Source of the DNA: Halothiobacillaceae bacterium
GTDB taxonomy: Bacteria > Pseudomonadota > Gammaproteobacteria > Halothiobacillales > Halothiobacillaceae
Direction of reading: 5' to 3'
DNA length: 5,385 nt
NCBI GenBank assembly: GCA_011380105.1
Contig: DRZW01000164.1
Location: 1 to 5,385, forward strand
Shown here: piece after piece, positions 4,797-5,385 of the stretch
How the letters are laid out: the number at the start of each line of letters is the position of its first letter
Numbering within the stretch: position 1 is the stretch's first letter
The notes under the pieces: generated by a model
What the model saw: only the letters and a program-made list of their open reading frames with translations
What the model was told of the DNA's origin: nothing
The model's database searches: none
Translations under genes and position numbers: made by a program

Positions 4797-5385
4797 GTGA
4801 AAAAAACAGACAATCCATTAGCAACGACAACCACTCAGATTGTCAGAAAGCTACTAAACTTATCACGCCTTCAAAAAACCATTTTGGCAACAACAACCGA
4901 TTTCATAGCACTGCCCGCCATAGCCGTGTTATCCGTATGGATTCGCCTAGGGGAGATAACTTTTTTACTTGATGACTACTGGCTTGCAGTCATATTACTG
5001 CCTTTTATGGCCATACCCATATTCTTAAAGCATGGCCTGTACCGATCGGTTATAAGATGCTTAGGTCACCGCTTTGCGTTAACCGTGTTTATATCTGTTT
5101 CTTCCCTTTTTTTAGCATGGTCTGCGCTGATTTTCTTTTTTGACTTAAGTTTCCCCCGGTCAGCAATAATAATTTCTTGGCTGCTCGCATTACTTTACAT
5201 AACCGGCTCTCGACTAACTGCTCGCTGGTTGCTTAATAGCAACCCAGTTGATAAAAAAAATCGCCACATCGTTATATTTGGCGCTGGATCTTCCGGACAG
5301 CAGCTGCTAACAGCTATGCAAGCCATGCCTGGGATCAAAGTAGTCGGGTTTTTAGATGATGACGAGCAGCTACAAAAACATGTAA
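4797..5385 (+). CDS. WbpM/CapD/FlaA1-family sugar-nucleotide dehydratase/epimerase, N-terminal part (runs off window)
   Basis: The first 196 residues are present. After a short polar N-terminus comes a membrane domain with helices at about 29-49, 61-78, 93-115 and 122-137. A soluble segment follows with the Rossmann-type dinucleotide motif GAGSSG at 162-167 and FLDDD at 185-189. This order is typical of large membrane-anchored WbpM-type proteins of about 600-670 residues, whose C-terminal catalytic domain dehydrates or epimerises UDP-GlcNAc-type sugars for O-antigen or capsule. That catalytic half lies outside the window, so the exact reaction is unknown. The start is inferred as GTG at 4797: the only in-frame codons upstream back to a TGA at 4734 are non-starts or rare ones, and the length before the first helix fits the family. 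There is no recognisable ribosome site. Of 19 isoleucines, 12 use ATA, suggesting acquired DNA. Confidence 0.85.
   Translation, partial: MKKTDNPLATTTTQIVRKLLNLSRLQKTILATTTDFIALPAIAVLSVWIRLGEITFLLDDYWLAVILLPFMAIPIFLKHGLYRSVIRCLGHRFALTVFISVSSLFLAWSALIFFFDLSFPRSAIIISWLLALLYITGSRLTARWLLNSNPVDKKNRHIVIFGAGSSGQQLLTAMQAMPGIKVVGFLDDDEQLQKHV

Overview
The window looks like chromosomal DNA of a Gram-negative, probably marine, gammaproteobacterium. The signs are a class I fructose-1,6-bisphosphatase, two YcgR-like PilZ proteins, an exported ComEA-type helix-hairpin-helix protein and the start of a WbpM/CapD/FlaA1-type sugar-nucleotide enzyme. I cannot name a genus from the sequence alone. No rRNA, tRNA, CRISPR array or intact insertion sequence is visible.

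Left part (1-1926): the possible tail of an upstream gene is followed by a small two-helix membrane protein of unknown function on the + strand. It converges on a two-gene unit on the - strand. These two genes encode paralogous PilZ-domain proteins of 234 and 239 residues, 33 bases apart, both starting with GTG and both keeping the c-di-GMP-binding residues. They are probably a tandem duplication and should link c-di-GMP to motility or surface behaviour.

Middle part (1927-3553): a 237-base divergent regulatory region separates the PilZ genes from fbp (gluconeogenesis, + strand). It holds a 14-base palindrome, a possible sigma-28-like promoter facing the PilZ genes and an inverted repeat in the fbp leader. 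fbp ends at a hairpin followed by a good bidirectional terminator, which it shares with the convergent gene for a small secreted helix-hairpin-helix protein.

Right part (3554-5385): a gap of about 1.24 kb has no intact reading frame that I can support. It contains several hairpins, one resembling a + strand terminator, and a plausible promoter near its right end. A GTG-started, AT-rich gene with four membrane helices and a nucleotide-binding motif then begins and runs off the window. It is the N-terminal part of a polysaccharide (O-antigen or capsule) biosynthesis enzyme. Its isoleucine codon use is strikingly unlike that of fbp, which suggests that an acquired surface-polysaccharide locus begins at this boundary.

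Nothing here proves a new system. The points most worth following are the tandem PilZ pair with its divergent control region, the geneless structured gap, and the A7-GTG-A7 start of the polysaccharide gene.
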